Origin: Candidatus Eremiobacterota bacterium
GTDB lineage: Bacteria; Vulcanimicrobiota; Vulcanimicrobiia; Vulcanimicrobiales; Vulcanimicrobiaceae
Length of the DNA stretch: 59,072 nucleotides
Assembly: GCA_019235885.1 (NCBI GenBank)
Contig: JAFAKB010000073.1
Span: forward strand, 1-59,072
Direction of reading: 5' to 3'
A program made the translations under genes and the position numbers. The notes below the pieces were generated by a model. It was not told the DNA's origin, made no database searches, and saw nothing but the letters and a program-made list of their open reading frames with translations. Shown here piece by piece: positions 35,186 through 42,963 of the stretch (positions within the stretch are counted from its first letter, which is position 1; each line of letters starts with the position of its first letter).

Positions 35186-35857
35186 TTGCATCGTTCCATC
35201 CTCACCGGGTTGTTCGTGTGCATTCTCTCGGCGGCTCTGCCCGCCGTGGCGAGCGCGGACACGACCAGTGAACAGGGTGCTCCGGCCGTCGTGACGACGG
35301 CCGTGACGAGCGCCGCGCCCGCGCCGGGCGCCTCCGAGGTAGCGGCCCCCACCGAAGGCGCCGACCTCGTCATGTGGAACGCGTCATCCGCAAAGGCCGA
35401 CGAGAGCACGACCGAGACGGTCGCCCCGGCCAAGCTGACGCGCTTCGCCCACCTCAGGAAGTTCGCCGGCGGGATCGCCGCCCGCGGCGCCGCCATGGCG
35501 TCGAGCCTGACCCGGAACGCCATGAAGTTCCTGGGCGTCCGGTACGCCTTCGGCGGGGAGTCGGCCTACGGGTTCGACTGCTCCGGCTACACCCAGCACG
35601 TCTTCGCGATGATGGGCATCCACCTGCCCCGGATGGCGGACGAGCAGTACTACGCCGGCAAGCGCATCACCGGCGCGCCAAAGGCAGGTGACCTCGTGTT
35701 CTTCCACACCTACGCGCCGGGCGTCTCGCACGTCGGAATCTCGCTGGGCGGCGACAAGTTCGTCCACGCCTCGTCGAGCCACGGCGTGATGGTCTCGACC
35801 CTCCACGACTCGTACTGGGGGCCGCGCTACCTCGGCGCCAAGCGCGTCGTCGAGTAA
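35186..35857 (+). CDS. secreted NlpC/P60 family cell-wall hydrolase
   Basis: A 223-residue peptidoglycan hydrolase (gamma-D-glutamyl-diamino-acid endopeptidase family). A signal peptide is cleaved near VASA-D24, then an Ala/Thr-rich linker (about 25-95), then the NlpC/P60 domain. Catalytic residues are Cys132 (FDCSGY), His182 (SHVGIS) and probable third residue His194 (HASSSHG). The TTG start is set by AAGAAGGAGC six bases upstream; earlier in-frame starts lie inside the riboswitch. The c-di-AMP riboswitch in its leader and the cdaA operon just upstream predict control by c-di-AMP. Confidence 0.93.
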   Translation: MHRSILTGLFVCILSAALPAVASADTTSEQGAPAVVTTAVTSAAPAPGASEVAAPTEGADLVMWNASSAKADESTTETVAPAKLTRFAHLRKFAGGIAARGAAMASSLTRNAMKFLGVRYAFGGESAYGFDCSGYTQHVFAMMGIHLPRMADEQYYAGKRITGAPKAGDLVFFHTYAPGVSHVGISLGGDKFVHASSSHGVMVSTLHDSYWGPRYLGAKRVVE

Positions 35858-35858
35858 C

Positions 35859-35890
35859 GTCGAAGCGATTTCGCTTCGCGAAATCGACGG
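35859..35890 (+). terminator. hairpin after the NlpC/P60 gene
   Basis: CGATTTCG and CGAAATCG pair around a CTTCG loop immediately after the stop codon. No U tract follows. Likely the 3' end of the hydrolase mRNA. Confidence 0.5.
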
Positions 35891-35967
35891 GGCGGGCGCG
35901 ACGCGTCGCGCCTGCGCAGCCGGCACGATAACGGAGAAACCCGTTACCTGACGGCGAAGATTCAGCT

Positions 35968-36366
35968 ATGGACGCCGGCGACAACCAAGATCTGCAGCAG
36001 CGAGCGGCCAACGCCTATGTGGTGTGGCCGCTCGCCGTGCTCGATCTCTTCCGCGAGCCGGCCGACGCGACCGCGTGGTCGCGGCTTCACACGCGACAGG
36101 CGTTCGTCTACGGCGTTTTGGCGACGTTCGCGTATCTCGTGCTGCTCGCACTCCCGCTGCTGCTGCTGATCGTGATCCCGCCGCTCGCCGCCTCGACGAC
36201 GGCGGTGGTCGTTCTCTACGCGCTCGGCATGCTGGCCGACTTGGTCGGCGCGTTCGTGCTCATCGGTCTCTCGCTCTCGTACCGCGAGCGAGCGCTCCGC
36301 GGGGAGCTGTTCGCGATCCCGTACGTCACGCCGCTCGCCGACCGCGTCTTTCGTTTGGAGCGCTGA
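35968..36366 (+). CDS. DUF4870/Tic20-like small membrane protein
   Basis: A 132-residue protein with two to three membrane segments (VLATFAYLVLLALPLLLLIVI and VVVLYALGMLADLVGAFVLIG) and a short cytoplasmic C-terminus (YRERALRGELFAIPYV). The pattern of an N-terminal soluble stretch, RQAFVYG before the first helix and a final GE(L/P)xxIPY resembles DUF4870-type proteins. Function unknown. It stands alone between the wall hydrolase and tRNA-Gln. Confidence 0.6.
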   Translation: MDAGDNQDLQQRAANAYVVWPLAVLDLFREPADATAWSRLHTRQAFVYGVLATFAYLVLLALPLLLLIVIPPLAASTTAVVVLYALGMLADLVGAFVLIGLSLSYRERALRGELFAIPYVTPLADRVFRLER

Positions 36367-36434
36367 GCGCGGCGAGGGAACCAGGACGGACCAGCGAAGC
36401 CGTCGCGTCGCGCGCAAAGGCGCACCCGAGCCGA

Positions 36435-36506
36435 TGGGGCGTAGCCAAGCGGTAAGGCAGCGGACTTTGACTCCGCCATGCGTTGGTTCGAATCCAGCCG
36501 CCCCAG
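36435..36506 (+). tRNA. tRNA-Gln (TTG anticodon)
   Basis: Cloverleaf with acceptor TGGGGCG/CGCCCCA, anticodon loop CTTTGAC (anticodon TTG, glutamine), discriminator G. CCA is not encoded. Its 3' half is duplicated 174 bases downstream and a partial inverted copy lies between. Confidence 0.95.
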
Positions 36507-36529
36507 CACTCTGTTCGCTCGGCTCGATG

Positions 36530-36559
36530 TGGCGGAGTCGAAGGCCGCTGCCTTACCGC
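36530..36559 (-). repeat. imperfect inverted copy of the tRNA-Gln D/anticodon-arm region
   Basis: The reverse complement reads GCGGTAAGGCAGCGG and then CTCCGCCA, matching bases 36450-36480 of tRNA-Gln with a few mismatches around the anticodon. It cannot fold as a full tRNA. It looks like a rearranged fragment. Confidence 0.6.
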
Positions 36560-36631
36560 AGCGCAGGCGCTTGCGCCGGAGCGGCATTCAACTACCGGGG
36601 GTCCCCGGCGTGCTTGCACGACGGGGTTTTT

Positions 36632-36684
36632 CAGCGGACTTTGACTCCGCCATGCGTTGGTTCGAATCCAGCCGCCCCAGCACT
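36632..36684 (+). repeat. 53-bp perfect duplication of the 3' half of tRNA-Gln
   Basis: Bases 36632-36684 are identical to 36458-36510, covering the anticodon arm, variable loop, T arm, 3' acceptor strand and four following bases. The D arm and 5' acceptor are absent, so it is not a tRNA. A duplicated tRNA 3' end is the usual scar of integrase-mediated insertion at a tRNA (attL/attR-like); here only 121 bases separate the copies. Confidence 0.75.
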
Positions 36685-36754
36685 TCGCTCCGTTACCGTC
36701 GCGCGAGCGAGCGGCCGCCGCAGGAACCGCGCCGCGCTCGCGCAAGGTGGTTTC

Positions 36755-37762
36755 ATGTCGACGTCGTTCGGCGGCCGTCTGCGCCGCATCGTGGTCGCCT
36801 TCGCGTGCGCGGCGCTGTGCGCCGGGGCGCTCGTTGTCGCAACTCCGCTCGCCGCCTGGGCGGACGACGCCGTCGACGGGTTCAGCCGCGCGCAGTCGCT
36901 CTTCCACGAGCGGAAGTTTCGCGAAGCGATCACCGCGCTCGACACGTACATCACCGCGCACCCGCGCGACGCGCGCGCGATCGTGCTGCGCGGCGACTGC
37001 AAGGCCGACCTCGGCGACAACGACGCCGCGCTGAAAGACTACAACGCGGCGATCGGGATCGATCCGGAGTATCAGTACGCCTACACGACCCGCTGCGAGA
37101 CGCGGCTCCAGCTCGACGATCTTGCCGGCGCGCTCGCCGACTGCAACACGGCCCTGCGCCTCGACGCGACCGACCCGCTCTCGTACGAGGACCGCGGCGA
37201 CGTCTACTTCCAGCGCCAGTCGTACGCGCTGGCGTTGCAGGACTACGACAAGGCGATCGAGCTCGGGCGCACGGGCGCGTACGTGTTCGCGGCGCGCTGC
37301 GACACCGAACGGCTCGTCGGCAAGCGCAGCTTGGCGAAGCCCGATTGCGAGAAGGCGCTCGCGATCGATCCGAAGAGCCGGCGCGGGCTGTGGGCGCGCA
37401 GCCGCCTGGCGATGGTCGAGTCGCGGTACACCGACAGCATCGCCGACCTGAACGCGTACATCGCCTTGAACCCCGAGTCGTCGGACACCGCGTACTACTA
37501 TCGCGGCTTGGCCTACAACCGGATCCACAGTTATCAAAGCGCGCTCGACGATCTGCGCACCTACGTCGGACGCCAGTCGAAGGACCCCGACGGCTACAAG
37601 GAGCGCGCGATCGCGCGCTACGGGGTCGGGGACAAGGCCGGCGCGCTGGCCGACCTCGACCTCGCGCTCAGCGGCTATCGCAGAGACGGCAACACCGCCG
37701 AAGCCGACCGCGTCGCGGCGATGGTGAAGGCGATCGGCGCGGGGCAGCCGCCGCAGCCGTGA
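36755..37762 (+). CDS. secreted TPR-repeat protein
   Basis: A 335-residue exported protein. Signal peptide (RRIVVAFACAALCAGALVVA, cleavage near AWADD). The rest is eight or so tetratricopeptide repeats of about 34 residues: FREAITALDTYITAHPRDAR, DAALKDYNAAIGIDPEYQYA, YALALQDYDKAIELGRTGAY, and so on. TPR arrays form helical scaffolds for protein binding; the partner is unknown. ATG 36755 has AAGGTGG upstream. The stop overlaps the next start (GTGA), so it begins a three-gene coupled unit with SnoaL-like and STAS proteins. Confidence 0.82.
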   Translation: MSTSFGGRLRRIVVAFACAALCAGALVVATPLAAWADDAVDGFSRAQSLFHERKFREAITALDTYITAHPRDARAIVLRGDCKADLGDNDAALKDYNAAIGIDPEYQYAYTTRCETRLQLDDLAGALADCNTALRLDATDPLSYEDRGDVYFQRQSYALALQDYDKAIELGRTGAYVFAARCDTERLVGKRSLAKPDCEKALAIDPKSRRGLWARSRLAMVESRYTDSIADLNAYIALNPESSDTAYYYRGLAYNRIHSYQSALDDLRTYVGRQSKDPDGYKERAIARYGVGDKAGALADLDLALSGYRRDGNTAEADRVAAMVKAIGAGQPPQP

Positions 37763-38106
37763 CCGCGAGCGCGGACGCGCTTGCGACGCTCCTCGACGCG
37801 TTCGGACGGCGCGACCTCGCCACGGCCGCCGATTGTTTCGCCGACGACGCCGCATATCGTGAGCCGCGCCGGCCGCCGCTGCTGGGCCGTGCCGCGATCG
37901 CTGCGCATTTCGCGCGCTTTTCCGCCGCCGCCGGGGACTGGCGCTTTGCAGTCGACGAGGTGATCTCCGACGGCCGGCGCGCGTGCGTGATCTACCGCTA
38001 TGCGGCCGAAGGCGGCGGCGAGGCGGGGCGCGAACGCGCGGGGTGCGCGACCGTGCGCTTCAACGAGCACGGCCGGATTGCGGAATGGCGGGAGTACCAG
38101 GGATGA
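37759..38106 (+). CDS. SnoaL-like/NTF2-fold protein
   Basis: A 115-residue protein of the SnoaL-like NTF2 fold: ADALATLLDAFGRRDLATAA, then FADDAAYREPRRPPLLGRAA, then VDEVISDGRRACVIYRY, closing with RFNEHGRIAEWREY, the typical final strand pair. Members are small enzymes or ligand-binding domains, and the sequence does not say which. GTG at 37759 overlaps the TPR gene's stop, and its own stop overlaps the STAS gene's ATG. Confidence 0.78.
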   Translation: MTASADALATLLDAFGRRDLATAADCFADDAAYREPRRPPLLGRAAIAAHFARFSAAAGDWRFAVDEVISDGRRACVIYRYAAEGGGEAGRERAGCATVRFNEHGRIAEWREYQG

Positions 38107-38495
38107 ACGTCAACGGCAGCGCGTCTCAGCAGCATCACGAGGACCTCTCGATCCACGTGCACTTGATCGACGACACGCAAGTCTTCGAGCTCGTCGGCTC
38201 GCTCGACATCGCGACCTCGCCGACGGTGCGCGCCGCGCTGACGAGCGCCTCGGAACGCGGCAACCACCGGTTGATCGTCGACCTCACCCGCGTCGACTTC
38301 CTCGACTCGACGGGGCTCGGCGCGCTCATCGGCGGTCAGCGCCGCGCGAAGGAGTTCGACGGCGAGGTGCGGCTCGTCGCGAAGGAAGGCCAGATCCTGC
38401 GCCTGCTGCGCATCACCGGCCTCCTCAAAGTCTTCGCAGTCTATCCGACGCTCGATCAAGCCGTCGCGGACGGGCAGCGCGTAGGCGACCTCTAG
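38103..38495 (+). CDS. STAS-domain anti-sigma factor antagonist
   Basis: A 130-residue SpoIIAA/RsbV-type protein. In partner-switching systems the unphosphorylated form binds an anti-sigma kinase and frees a sigma factor. The STAS core is clear: FELVGSLDIATSPTVRAAL, LIVDLTRVDFLDSTGLGALI with the phosphorylatable Ser69, and LRITGLLKVFAVYPTLDQAV. ATG overlaps the upstream stop (ATGA). No anti-sigma kinase, phosphatase or sigma gene is visible nearby, so the partner must be elsewhere. Confidence 0.9.
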   Translation: MNVNGSASQQHHEDLSIHVHLIDDTQVFELVGSLDIATSPTVRAALTSASERGNHRLIVDLTRVDFLDSTGLGALIGGQRRAKEFDGEVRLVAKEGQILRLLRITGLLKVFAVYPTLDQAVADGQRVGDL

Positions 38496-38498
38496 TGC

Positions 38499-38535
38499 CT
38501 TCAGCCTCCGGCTGAAGCCTTCGCGTTCGGGGCTG
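38499..38535 (+). repeat. interspersed hairpin repeat, copy 1
   Basis: The hairpin CTTCAGCC-TCC-GGCTGAAG is followed by GAAGCCTTCGCGTTCGGG, overlapping the 3' end of glcF. The second half recurs at 44350-44371 with one mismatch. Confidence 0.5.
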
Positions 38536-39877
38536 CGCTCCGATCCGCCCTCGAGCGCAGACTCTCGTCCAGTAGCTCGACGACGTGCTTCACGGCGACG
38601 TGCGGCGCGCCGGCGCGGTCGAGCCCGTTGCGGACCTGCAGCGCGCAGCCCGGATTCGAGGTCGCGACGATCTCCGGCGCGACTTCCAAGATGCGATCGG
38701 TCTTGCGGCGCTGCAGACGCTGCGCCATCCCGGGCTGCGTGACGTTGTAGATTCCGGCCGATCCGCAGCACAGCGAGGACTCGTCCATCTCGCGCAGCTC
38801 GATCCCGGGGATCATCGCGAGCAAGCGGCGCGGCGGGGCGGTGATGCGCTGCGCGTGCGCGAGATGACACGCGTCCTGATAGGTCACGACGCCGCGCAGC
38901 GGGCCGAGCTTGCGCTGCGGCAGCCCGATCTCGTCGAGATACTCGAGCACGTCGCGCACCTTGGCGGAGAACGCGACCGCGCGGCTCTCCCATTCCGGAT
39001 CGCCGTGGAAGAGATGGCCGTACTCTTTGAGCGCCGACCCGCAGCCCGCGGCGTTGACGACGTAGACGTCGGCGCCGCTGCGTTCGAAGGCTGCGATGTT
39101 GCGCTTGGCGAGCTCGCGCCCGCGCGGCATCTCGCCGGCGTGAACCGCGATCGCGCCGCAGCAGCCTTGGCCGCGCGGGACGATCGCCTCGACGCCGGCC
39201 GCGTTCAGCACGCGCACGGTCGCTTCGTTCCACGCCGCGAAGGCGACGTGCACGATGCAGCCGGCGTGCACGAACGCGGTCGCGCGCGCATACCCGGGTG
39301 GAGCGAAACGCTGGTCGCGCGGGACGAAGAAGCGCTCGGAGACGCGCGGCGCGAGCGCCTCCACGTCCTGCAGTCCGAGCGCGCGCAGCAGCCCCGTGCG
39401 CCGCACCAGCGCTTGCAAGCCGCTGCGCTGGTAGAGCTTCAGCAGCCGCGCGGCGGCGCGCATCGCCGCCATGCTCGCGAACAGCCAGCCGATCAACACG
39501 GCGCGGCCCAACCGCGCCCACCACGAGCGCGCCGGCCCTTGCGCGCGCACGATCTGCGTGCGGGCGGGCTCCAAGATCTTGCCGTACTCGACGCCGGACG
39601 GGCAGACCGCCTCGCACGCGCGGCAGTCCAGACATTCCGACATCTGGTGCACGAACCCGGGGCTGAGCAGGTCGAGCCGCTGCTCGGCGACCGACTTGAT
39701 CAGCGCGATGCGCCCGCGCGGACCGGACGTCTCGACCAGCGTTTCGACGTACGTCGGACACGTCGGCAGGCACAAGCCGCAGCGCACGCAGCGGTCGAAG
39801 ACGTCGGACGGCGGAACGTCGGGCGCGACGAAACCGCGGCGCGCGCTCGTGGCGTCATCCTGCGCTTGCGGTGTCAT
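38501..39877 (-). CDS. glcF: glycolate oxidase iron-sulfur subunit (GlcF-like)
   Basis: A 458-residue iron-sulfur subunit of glycolate/lactate-type oxidases, carrying electrons from a flavin subunit to the quinone pool. The N-terminus has two 4Fe-4S ferredoxin motifs (CVRCGLCLPTCPTY and CLDCRACEAVCPSG). The C-terminal half has two CCG domains (GCCGAIAVHAG; DESSLCCGSAGIYN followed by NPGCALQVR). The catalytic flavoprotein subunits (GlcD/GlcE) are not adjacent. The start falls beside a palindromic repeat. Assignment to GlcF rather than another CCG-domain paralogue rests on overall length and motif order. Confidence 0.85.
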   Translation of the reverse strand: MTPQAQDDATSARRGFVAPDVPPSDVFDRCVRCGLCLPTCPTYVETLVETSGPRGRIALIKSVAEQRLDLLSPGFVHQMSECLDCRACEAVCPSGVEYGKILEPARTQIVRAQGPARSWWARLGRAVLIGWLFASMAAMRAAARLLKLYQRSGLQALVRRTGLLRALGLQDVEALAPRVSERFFVPRDQRFAPPGYARATAFVHAGCIVHVAFAAWNEATVRVLNAAGVEAIVPRGQGCCGAIAVHAGEMPRGRELAKRNIAAFERSGADVYVVNAAGCGSALKEYGHLFHGDPEWESRAVAFSAKVRDVLEYLDEIGLPQRKLGPLRGVVTYQDACHLAHAQRITAPPRRLLAMIPGIELREMDESSLCCGSAGIYNVTQPGMAQRLQRRKTDRILEVAPEIVATSNPGCALQVRNGLDRAGAPHVAVKHVVELLDESLRSRADRSAAPNAKASAGG

Positions 39878-39898
39878 CCTGAGCCTGTCGAAGGATCA
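39874..39898. repeat. REP-like imperfect palindrome
   Basis: TCATCCTGAGCCTGTCGAAG continuing to GATCA can fold with ATCCT/AGGAT arms. I recall this TCATCCTTCGACAGGCTCAGG-type element as an interspersed repeat in many bacterial genomes. Only one full copy is visible here, overlapping the glcF start; a partial GTCATCCTGCGC lies just beside it. Confidence 0.45.
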
Positions 39899-39934
39899 CG
39901 ATGACCCGGGCTTCGCGAGCGCGAAGCGCCCCCC

Positions 39935-41674
39935 ATGCAGGTCCGTTCCTCGTCTCCGCTGCGCTCCGCTGCGGTACGGACAGAAGCCGTCGATCCGACT
40001 CGCGCGCGCAGCTCCGTCGTCGTCGACGGCCGCGACCGCGCCGCGGCCCGCGCGTTCTACCACGCCGTCGGGTTCAACGACGAGGAGCTCGCGAAGCCGC
40101 TGGTCCTCATCGCGAACACGTGGACCGACGCCATGCCGTGCAACTTCGGGCTGCGCGGGCTCGCCGACCACGTCAAAGCCGGCGTGCGCGCGGCCGGCGG
40201 AACGCCGATGGAGTTCAACACGATCGCGATCTCCGACGGGATCACGATGGGAACCGAAGGGATGAAGGCCTCGCTCGTCTCGCGCGAGCTGATCGCCGAC
40301 TCGATCGAGCTCGTCGCACGCGCGTACGGCTTCGACGCGATCGTCGCGCTCGTCGCGTGCGACAAGACGATTCCGGCCGCCGGGATGGCGCTGCTGCGGC
40401 TCGACGTCCCCGGGATCGTGCTCTACGGCGGCTCGATCGCGCCCGGTCGTTACAACGGCCGCGACGTCACGATCGGCGACGTGTTCGAGGCGATCGGCGA
40501 GCACGCGGCCGGCACGATCGGCGATGCGGAGCTGCGCGCGATCGAGTACGCCGCGTGCCCCGGCGCGGGCGCGTGCGGCGGACAGTTCACCGCCAACACG
40601 ATGGCGACCGCGCTGGAGTTTCTCGGCCTCTCGCTGGTCGGCAGCGCGAGCCCGGGCGCCACCGATCCGCGCAAAGAGAAGGAGGGCTATCGCGCCGGCG
40701 TCAGCGTGATGGAGATGCTGCGCAGCGGGCTCACGCCGCGTGCGATCGCGACGCGCGCCGCGTTCGAGAACGCGCTCGCGGCGGCGACCGGCACCGGCGG
40801 CTCGACGAACAGCGTGCTGCACTTGATCGCGCTCGCGCGCGAGGCCGGCGTCCCGCTGACGCTCGAAGACTTCGAGCGCATCTCGGAGCGCACGCCGATC
40901 GTCGCCGACTTGCGGCCCGGCGGCAAGTACGTCGCGCTCGACGTCGACAAGGCCGGCGGAATCCAACTGATCGCGAAGCGGATGGTCGAGGGCGGGTTGG
41001 TCGACGGCCGGACGCTCACGCCGAGCGGGCGCACCTTGCGCGAGGAAACCGCGAACGTCCAGGAGACGCCGGGGCAGCAGGTCGTCGCCACCGCCGAGCG
41101 CCCGTTCAAGAAGAAGGGCGGGCTGCGAATCCTGCGCGGCAACCTCGCACCCGAGGGCGCCGTGGTCAAGGTCGCCGGCCACGAGCCGTCCCGGCTCACC
41201 GGGCGCGCGCGCGTCTTCGACCGCGAAGAAGACGCGATGCACGCGCTCGACGCGCGCGAGATCGTACCGGGCGACGTCGTCGTCATTCGCTACGAAGGCC
41301 CGAAAGGCGGTCCGGGGATGCGCGAGATGCTCGGCGTGACGTCGGCGATCGTCGGACAAGGGCTGGGCGATTCGGTCTCGCTCGTCACCGACGGGCGCTT
41401 CAGCGGCGCGACGCGCGGTTTGATGGTGGGCCACGTCGCGCCCGAGGCGTTCGCCGGCGGACCGCTCGCAGCGGTCCGCGACGGCGACACGATCACCATC
41501 GACGTGGAGCGGGGCCGCCTCGAGATCGCGCTCACCGGCGAGGAGATCGCCGAGCGGCTGCGCACGTGGCGTGCGCCGCAACCGCGCTATGCCGACGGTG
41601 TCTTCGCGAAGTATGCGGCGCTCGTCTCTTCCGCCTCGGAAGGCGCGGTGACGCGCGTGGCGGCAACGCGATGA
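39935..41674 (+). CDS. ilvD: dihydroxy-acid dehydratase
   Basis: Dehydrates dihydroxy-isovalerate and dihydroxy-methylvalerate in valine, leucine and isoleucine synthesis. The 579 residues show the iron-sulfur cysteines Cys69 (AMPCNFG), Cys142 (ACDKTIPA) and Cys214 ([12 protein letters not shown]), the pattern of [2Fe-2S] enzymes. [22 protein letters not shown] and [11 protein letters not shown] are classic family blocks. The N-terminus is about 30 residues longer than the conserved part, so a later start is possible. The stop overlaps the thrC ATG (ATGA), grouping branched-chain and threonine synthesis, which share threonine as isoleucine precursor. Confidence 0.95.
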   Translation: MQVRSSSPLRSAAVRTEAVDPTRARSSVVVDGRDRAAARAFYHAVGFNDEELAKPLVLIANTWTDAMPCNFGLRGLADHVKAGVRAAGGTPMEFNTIAISDGITMGTEGMKASLVSRELIADSIELVARAYGFDAIVALVACDKTIPAAGMALLRLDVPGIVLYGGSIAPGRYNGRDVTIGDVFEAIGEHAAGTIGDAELRAIEYAACPGAGACGGQFTANTMATALEFLGLSLVGSASPGATDPRKEKEGYRAGVSVMEMLRSGLTPRAIATRAAFENALAAATGTGGSTNSVLHLIALAREAGVPLTLEDFERISERTPIVADLRPGGKYVALDVDKAGGIQLIAKRMVEGGLVDGRTLTPSGRTLREETANVQETPGQQVVATAERPFKKKGGLRILRGNLAPEGAVVKVAGHEPSRLTGRARVFDREEDAMHALDAREIVPGDVVVIRYEGPKGGPGMREMLGVTSAIVGQGLGDSVSLVTDGRFSGATRGLMVGHVAPEAFAGGPLAAVRDGDTITIDVERGRLEIALTGEEIAERLRTWRAPQPRYADGVFAKYAALVSSASEGAVTRVAATR

Positions 41675-42927
41675 TCTCGCTGCGCTGCAGCGGCTGCGGC
41701 GAGCAGCCGCCGGACGCCGACGTGCTCGCGTGCCCGTTGTGCGAGGAGCTGCTGGCGTTCGAGCTCCGCACCGACGCGATCAGCGCGTACGCCGTCGAGG
41801 ACCGGGCACGGTTGCGCCGGGCGTCGGTCGATGCGCGCGACCGGAGCGGCGTGTGGCGCTATCGCGAGCTGTTGCCGCCCGTCGCGGACGACGCGATCAC
41901 GACGCTGCGCGAAGGCGACGTCCCGCTGATCGAAGCGAACCGCGGCGCCTCGTACGCCGGCGTCGACCGGCTCGCCTACCTGCATCTCGGAATGAACCCG
42001 ACCGCGTCGTTCAAGGACGCCGGGATGACGGTCGCGATCTCGCACGCGCGCGAGCGCGGCGCGCGCGTCGCGATCTGCGCGAGCACCGGGAACACTGCGG
42101 CGTCGGCGGCGGCATACGCCGCGCGCGCCGGGATGACGGCCGTGGTGATCGCGCCCGTCGACGCGATCAGCGCCGCGAAGGTCACGCAGACGCTCGACTA
42201 CGGCGCGCACGTCGTCGCGGTCGAGGGCGATTTCGACGACGCGCTGCGCGCGGTGCGCCCGCTCGATCCGGCGACCGTCACCGTCGTGAACAGCGTGAAC
42301 CCGTACCGCATCGAAGGGCAGAAGACGGCGGCGTTCGTGCTGCTCGAGCAGCGCCGCTGGCACGCGCCGGACTGGGTCGTCCTCCCGGGTGGAAACCTCG
42401 GCAACGCCAGCGCGCTCGGCAAGGGGTTTCGCGAAGCGCGCGGGATCGGGCTGACGGCGCGGCTTCCGCGGCTGGCCGTCGTGCAGGCGGCGGGCGCGGC
42501 ACCGTTCGCGCGCGCGTGGCGCGAGGATCGCGAGCTGGTTCCGGTGCGCGCGCAGACCGACGCGACCGCGATCCGGATCGGCGCGCCCGCGTCGTGGAAG
42601 AAGGCGCGCGCCGAAGTGCGGTTCTCGGCCGGCACGGTCCTCGACGTGCGCGACGACGAGATCGCCGAAGCTCGCGCGGTGATCGGGCGCGACGGCGTCG
42701 GGTGCGAGCCCGCGTCGGCCGCTTCGCTCGCCGGTCTGCGGCAGCTGGTCTCGAGCGGGACGGTGCCGCGCGACGCCGACGTCGTCTGCGTCCTCACCGG
42801 ACACGTGCTCAAAGACACCGCGTACGCCGAGCGCTATCACGCCTCGAGCGCGCCGCACGCGAACGCGATCGTGCGCGGCACCGATCTCGCCGACTACCTG
42901 AACCTGCTGCTGCTGACGCGCGCGTGA
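41671..42927 (+). CDS. thrC: threonine synthase
   Basis: PLP enzyme converting O-phosphohomoserine to threonine. A short N-terminal zinc-ribbon-like stretch has paired cysteines (CSGCG and CPLC). The PLP lysine is Lys115 within [11 protein letters not shown]. The serine/glycine-rich [15 protein letters not shown] and [15 protein letters not shown] loops bind PLP phosphate. The length of 418 residues fits the short class. The start overlaps ilvD by 4 bases. A hairpin separates it from thrB, its pathway partner. Confidence 0.94.
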   Translation: MISLRCSGCGEQPPDADVLACPLCEELLAFELRTDAISAYAVEDRARLRRASVDARDRSGVWRYRELLPPVADDAITTLREGDVPLIEANRGASYAGVDRLAYLHLGMNPTASFKDAGMTVAISHARERGARVAICASTGNTAASAAAYAARAGMTAVVIAPVDAISAAKVTQTLDYGAHVVAVEGDFDDALRAVRPLDPATVTVVNSVNPYRIEGQKTAAFVLLEQRRWHAPDWVVLPGGNLGNASALGKGFREARGIGLTARLPRLAVVQAAGAAPFARAWREDRELVPVRAQTDATAIRIGAPASWKKARAEVRFSAGTVLDVRDDEIAEARAVIGRDGVGCEPASAASLAGLRQLVSSGTVPRDADVVCVLTGHVLKDTAYAERYHASSAPHANAIVRGTDLADYLNLLLLTRA

Positions 42928-42930
42928 GAG

Positions 42931-42955
42931 GTCACGTGCGCTTAGCGCCCGTGAC
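42931..42955 (+). repeat. hairpin between thrC and thrB
   Basis: GTCACG and CGTGAC flank an inner GCGC-TTA-GCGC pair. The stem ends 8 bases before the thrB ATG, where it could hinder ribosome access or act as an mRNA processing site. Confidence 0.55.
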
Positions 42956-42963
42956 GCGGACCG

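Noticed and set aside
36632-36684. second tRNA-Gln gene
   Set aside because: Only the 3' half is present; no 5' acceptor strand or D arm precedes it, so no cloverleaf can form.
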